A stretch of 64,000 bases of DNA from Bordetella parapertussis. GTDB taxonomy: Bacteria; Pseudomonadota; Gammaproteobacteria; Burkholderiales; Casimicrobiaceae. The position numbers were made by a program, and so were the translations under genes. Positions 60,634 through 64,000 of the stretch are shown here, piece by piece; position 1 is the first letter of the stretch; each line of letters starts with the position of its first letter. Below the pieces are notes generated by a model, which had not been told where the DNA came from, ran no database searches, and saw only the letters and a list, made by a program, of their open reading frames with translations. Location: assembly GCA_943331295.2 (NCBI GenBank), contig CALQLA020000022.1:1-64000 (forward strand), read 5' to 3'.

Positions 60634-61806
60634 ATGAACGCCGGCACGCTCGCGGTCCGCATCGTCGCCGACGACCTGACGGGAGCGCTCGACGCGGCCG
60701 CGCCGCTGGCGGCGCGCCTCGGCGCGTTCACGGTCGGCTGGCACGCGGACGCGGTCCCGGACGCGGAGCGCGCGGCCTTCGACACCGGGACCCGCGACCT
60801 CGGCTCCGAGGCGGCGGTCCGCCGCACGGCCGCCGTCGCGCGGCGGTGGTGGCGTGGCTTCTCCGGCCTCGCGTTCAAGAAGGTGGACAGCGTCTGGCGC
60901 GGGCACGCGGCAGCGGAGATCGCCGCCGCGATGGCCGTCGCCGAATTCGACATCGCCGTCGTCGCGCCGGCCTTTCCGGCGCTGGGCCGCATCACGCGCG
61001 ACGGCGCGCAATGGGTGACGACCGATGCCCAGGCGCGATGCGTGGCGAGCGACCTCGTCGCCGACCTTCGCGCCGCCGGCCTCGACGCGGCGCGCGACGG
61101 CGCCGGCGGTGCTGCGGCGCGCGTCGTCGTCTGCGATGCCGGCGACCAGCGGGCGCTGGAAGCGATCGTCGAGCGCCATGCCGTCGCCGGGAGGCGCAGG
61201 CTGTGGTGCGGTTCCGCCGGACTGGCCCATGCGCTTGCGCGCGCGCTGCCCGGGGCCGATGGTGCCCTGCCGTCCGCGCCCCCGGCGGCCATCGGCAGCC
61301 GGGGCCCCATCGTGGTCGTCGTCGGCACCGACCACCCGGTGGCGCAAGCGCAGGCAGCGGCTCTCGCGCGCGTTCCCGGCGTGTTCGAAATGTGGATCGA
61401 CGTCGACCAGGAGGACGGCGCCGGTGCGCCTGTCGCTCCGGTCGGCGCGTCGGTCATCCTGCTGCGGTTCGCCGTTCGCGCCGGCCAGCGGCGCGCCGAC
61501 GTGCAGCGGCACGCGCGGCAGGCGCTGCTGCGTGCGGCACCCCGCCTTCCGCGGCCGCGCCTTGCCATCGCCACCGGCGGCGAGACGCTCAGTGCGCTCG
61601 CCGCGGCGCTTGGCGCCAGCGAACTCGCGGTCGCGGGCGAGCGTCGAACCGGCGTGCCTTCCTGCGCGTGGATGGACGGCCGCTGGGCCGGCACTGCGCT
61701 GTTCAGCAAATCCGGCGGCTTCGGCGCGCCGGACCTCCTGGCGTCGCTGGTCCTGGACGCCGGCGCTCCCGTGGCCGCGCCGCACGCGCTCCTGCGCAAC
61801 AACTAG
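60634..61806 (+). CDS. dtnK: Four-carbon acid sugar kinase (DUF1537 family)
   Basis: Kinase of 390 residues with both DUF1537 domains. The N-terminal RIVADDLTGALDAAAPLAAR is the substrate-binding hallmark, with KKVDSVWRGHAAAEIAAAMA next. C-terminal nucleotide-binding domain LAIATGGETLSALAAALGAS. Family members phosphorylate D-threonate, L- or D-erythronate at O4; the PdxA2 partner directly downstream is characteristic of the threonate/erythronate pathway. The gene symbol is by analogy, since threonate versus erythronate cannot be told from sequence. Confidence 0.85.
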   Translation: MNAGTLAVRIVADDLTGALDAAAPLAARLGAFTVGWHADAVPDAERAAFDTGTRDLGSEAAVRRTAAVARRWWRGFSGLAFKKVDSVWRGHAAAEIAAAMAVAEFDIAVVAPAFPALGRITRDGAQWVTTDAQARCVASDLVADLRAAGLDAARDGAGGAAARVVVCDAGDQRALEAIVERHAVAGRRRLWCGSAGLAHALARALPGADGALPSAPPAAIGSRGPIVVVVGTDHPVAQAQAAALARVPGVFEMWIDVDQEDGAGAPVAPVGASVILLRFAVRAGQRRADVQRHARQALLRAAPRLPRPRLAIATGGETLSALAAALGASELAVAGERRTGVPSCAWMDGRWAGTALFSKSGGFGAPDLLASLVLDAGAPVAAPHALLRNN

Positions 61807-61819
61807 AAAGGAAACTCAA

Positions 61820-62827
61820 ATGTCGCGCCTTGCCATTACGCTGGGCGATCCCGCCGGGATCGGCCCCGAGATCATCCTCAAGGCGGCCGCGCGAATGCGC
61901 GGCAACCCCGACATCGAGCTGGTGGTGGTCGCGCCGCACGCCTGCCTCGAGGCGGCCGCGCGGTCGACAGGCGGCGCCATCGCCGACGCCTGGAACGGCG
62001 GCGCCGCGACGCGCGGCTTTGCCGTCGAGGCACTCCCCGCCCCCGCCACGCCGATCCGCATCGGCGAAGTCTCGGCGGAAGCCGGCGCGGTGGCCTACGC
62101 ATCGATCGCGCGTGCCGTCGAACTCGTGCTGCAGGGACAGGCCGACGCAATCGTCACCGCGCCGATCAGCAAGGAGGCGATGAACCTCGCGGGCTATCCG
62201 TTCTCCGGCCACACCGAGTTGCTCGCGCACCTCACCGGCGGCGAGAGCCCGGTGATGATGCTGGCGCACGGGGCGATGCGGGTGAGCCACCTTTCGACGC
62301 ACATCAAGCTGAGCGAGGTGACCGCGCGCCTGACGCCGCAACGACTGCGCCGCGTGATCGAGCTCACCTGCGACGCGCTGGCGCGGATGGGCATCGCGCG
62401 GCCGCGGATCGCCGTCGCCGCGCTCAATCCGCACGCCGGCGAAGGCGGGGTGATCGGACGCGAAGACCAGGACATCACGCGGCCGCTCATCGAGACGCTC
62501 GTCGCGGAGGGCCGCGACGTCGAGGGACCGGTGCCCGGCGATACCGTGTTCGTGAAACTGCGCGCGGGACAGTACGACGCGGTGGTCGCGATGTACCACG
62601 ACCAGGGCCACATCCCGGTCAAGCTGCTCGGTTTCCAGGTGAATCCCGCCACCGGCAAATGGGATTCGCTGAGCGGGGTGAACATCACGCTGGGCCTGCC
62701 TGTGTTCCGCACGTCGGTCGACCATGGAACGGCGTTCGACATCGCGGGCCGGAACATCGCGTCGGAACAGAGCCTGGTCGAGGCCATCGACTACGCCCAC
62801 GCGCTGGTGGGAACGCGCCGCGGCTAA
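61820..62827 (+). CDS. pdxA2: 4-phospho-D-threonate/erythronate 3-dehydrogenase (PdxA2-type)
   Basis: PdxA-like NAD-dependent dehydrogenase of 335 residues. LAITLGDPAGIGPEIILKAA start, TAPISKEAMNLAGYPFSGHT, metal-ligand His in AVAMYHDQGHIPVKLLGFQV and SVDHGTAFDIAGR. AAAGGAAAC precedes the ATG. In known pathways it oxidises the C3 hydroxyl of the 4-phospho acid and decarboxylates to dihydroxyacetone phosphate. It lies 13 bases after the kinase. A role in pyridoxal synthesis is unlikely here because pdxJ-type genes are absent, though not excluded. Confidence 0.88.
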   Translation: MSRLAITLGDPAGIGPEIILKAAARMRGNPDIELVVVAPHACLEAAARSTGGAIADAWNGGAATRGFAVEALPAPATPIRIGEVSAEAGAVAYASIARAVELVLQGQADAIVTAPISKEAMNLAGYPFSGHTELLAHLTGGESPVMMLAHGAMRVSHLSTHIKLSEVTARLTPQRLRRVIELTCDALARMGIARPRIAVAALNPHAGEGGVIGREDQDITRPLIETLVAEGRDVEGPVPGDTVFVKLRAGQYDAVVAMYHDQGHIPVKLLGFQVNPATGKWDSLSGVNITLGLPVFRTSVDHGTAFDIAGRNIASEQSLVEAIDYAHALVGTRRG

Positions 62828-63705
62828 GCCGGCTGCGCCAGCGTCGGCGCGCAGTCCTGCAGCGTGAGCCGGCGCATGTCGCGACGGTGGCGCACGTCGT
62901 CGTAGGCGCGGCCGCGGTGCATCGTGCAGCGGTTGTCCCAGATCACGAGATCATGGACCCGCCACGCATGGCGATAGACGAATTCGCGCTGCGTGGCGTG
63001 CTCGATCAGGTCGCGGACCAGCATCAGCGCCTCCGGCCGGGGCATCCCGTCGATGGCGCCGATGTGCGACGCGAGGAAGAGCGAGCGCCGGCCCGAGCCC
63101 GGGTGCCGGCGCACGAGGCGCTGCCGCACCGGCGCGAACGCGTGCCGCTCGTCGTCGGTGAATCCATCGAATCCCAGCAGCGCGCGCGAGTAGAGCAGCG
63201 AATGCTCGCAAACCAGCGACTCGACCACCTGCCGAGACTTCGCCGGCAGCGCGTCCCATGCGGCGCGCATGTCGGCGAACTCGGTCTCGCCGCCTTCCGG
63301 CGGCACCACCCGGGCATGCAGCATGGAGTACTTCGCCGGCGTCGCCTTGAAGCTCGAGTCGGTGTGCCAGAGCTGGTTGCCGAGGTTGAAGAGGCGCCTG
63401 CGGTCGTCGGCGGGCAGCAGCGATCCGTCGACTTCCAGGTTGGAGATGTCGATCATCTCGCGGTGCTTCAGCCGCTGCTTGTCGATGCCGACCTGCGCCG
63501 GCGTCGGCTCGAGCGGGCCGAGCGCCCTGGCGAAGGCCATCTGCTGGTCGTCGTCGATGCGCTGGTCGCGCAGCACGATCACGGCATGGCGGTCCATCGC
63601 CGCGTCGATCGCCGCGCACAGCGATGCATCGGGCGCCTCGCGCAGATCGACGCCGATCACCTCGGCGGCGAACAGCGGATGCAGCGTTCGGGTATCGAGG
63701 TCCAT
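62824..63705 (-). CDS. TauD/TfdA family 2-oxoglutarate-dependent dioxygenase
   Basis: Fe(II)/2-oxoglutarate dioxygenase of 293 residues. The facial triad is present: HxD in LGNQLWHTDSSFK and the distal His in DNRCTMHRGRAYDDV, with the 2-oxoglutarate-binding Arg in RRDMRRLTLQ. The N-terminal HPLFAAEVIGVDLREAP is typical of TauD/TfdA. ATG behind GGAG. Members hydroxylate sulfonates, aryloxy acids or other small acids, releasing the product by breakdown. It converges with pdxA2, overlapping it by four bases, so it is a separate transcript. Confidence 0.88.
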   Translation of the reverse strand: MDLDTRTLHPLFAAEVIGVDLREAPDASLCAAIDAAMDRHAVIVLRDQRIDDDQQMAFARALGPLEPTPAQVGIDKQRLKHREMIDISNLEVDGSLLPADDRRRLFNLGNQLWHTDSSFKATPAKYSMLHARVVPPEGGETEFADMRAAWDALPAKSRQVVESLVCEHSLLYSRALLGFDGFTDDERHAFAPVRQRLVRRHPGSGRRSLFLASHIGAIDGMPRPEALMLVRDLIEHATQREFVYRHAWRVHDLVIWDNRCTMHRGRAYDDVRHRRDMRRLTLQDCAPTLAQPA

Positions 63706-63895
63706 GCCGTCGCTCCTCCAGGTAGGCGCACGGATTCCATTGTAGAGAAACCGGGGCGCCGGGGCAGCCAGCACGCCGGACTGGCGGCTTGGGACCCTAT
63801 GCCTGCCGGGCGCCAAGCCGAGGCAAGCTCACTGCGGTCGATGCCAAGCTGCGCATCGCCGTGACCGGCCCGGGCGGCAGCGGTGCGCGGCGCGT

Positions 63896-64000
63896 CAGGA
63901 CTCCCTGACCCGCGCCTCGTAACGCGACGTGGCGCTCGTCCAGACCTGCGCAGTCGACGCGTCGAGCACCTCGTCCATCCGGTCGCGGATCATCTCGGGC
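63896..64000 (-). CDS. C-terminal end of a gene continuing beyond the window
   Basis: An open minus-strand frame runs from the window edge to a stop at 63896, ending in EVLDASTAQVWTSATSRYEA and RVRES. The 34 visible residues are not enough to assign a family. The frame is oriented like the dioxygenase gene, 190 bases downstream of it in reading order toward the edge. Confidence 0.35.

Noticed and set aside
61820-62827. pdxA of vitamin B6 synthesis
   Set aside because: It is directly downstream of a DUF1537 kinase and DeoR regulator, the arrangement of the acid-sugar PdxA2 type.

Overview
The window is high-GC DNA with frequent GTG/TTG starts. It is densely packed with solitary tripartite-tricarboxylate (Bug/TctC) solute receptors, which points to a betaproteobacterium, most likely Burkholderiales and Alcaligenaceae- or Comamonadaceae-like. 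This assignment is an inference from gene content; no rRNA or other marker gene is present.

Left part (1-8.3 kb): an accessory segment with somewhat lower GC. It holds a secreted protein with a fibronectin-III domain and two tandem C-terminal modules, a truncated IS3-family element with a broken orfA, a family-2 glycosyltransferase, a glycosyltransferase resembling the glycosyltransferase domain of eukaryotic lysyl hydroxylases (PLOD), and an O-antigen ligase/polymerase-type membrane protein. A fragment of an IS21-family istA marks the right edge, so this looks like a surface-polysaccharide remnant reworked by insertion sequences.

Middle part (8.3-55.4 kb): a very large catabolic supercluster of short transcription units. 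It contains nine Bug receptors with no TctA/TctB membrane partners in the window, four MmgE/PrpD proteins, four carboxymuconolactone-decarboxylase-like proteins, two GMC flavoenzymes, two aldehyde dehydrogenases, two NAD-dependent epimerases, two TIM-barrel isomerase/epimerases, a TPP-dependent decarboxylase-like enzyme, a KstD-like flavoprotein, an acyl-CoA dehydrogenase, an NDP-forming acyl-CoA ligase, SDR, AKR, GST, VOC, NIPSNAP and Asp/Glu-racemase-type enzymes. Only one regulator gene (IclR family, 15066-15956) lies in it. The chemistry suggests uptake and degradation of carboxylic acids, but the substrate cannot be read from sequence.

The most notable observation is that at least twelve intergenic regions between 10.1 and 55.5 kb carry copies of one partly palindromic 17-bp element, approximately RTNGCRNNATRYGRGAY, followed by an A/T-rich stretch. 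It lies upstream of Bug, PrpD, GMC, aldehyde dehydrogenase, epimerase and CMD genes. It is absent from the flanking surface-polysaccharide and threonate regions. I read it as the operator of a single regulon spanning the whole supercluster, with the local IclR protein as the obvious but unproven candidate regulator.

Right part (55.8-63.7 kb): a separate sugar-acid module. It has an SMP-30 lactonase, a complete TRAP transporter (DctM, DctQ, DctP), a divergent DeoR-type regulator, a DUF1537 four-carbon acid sugar kinase and a PdxA2-type dehydrogenase. This is the known kinase/dehydrogenase pair for D-threonate or D-erythronate breakdown to dihydroxyacetone phosphate. A TauD/TfdA dioxygenase converges on it, and the window ends inside another gene.
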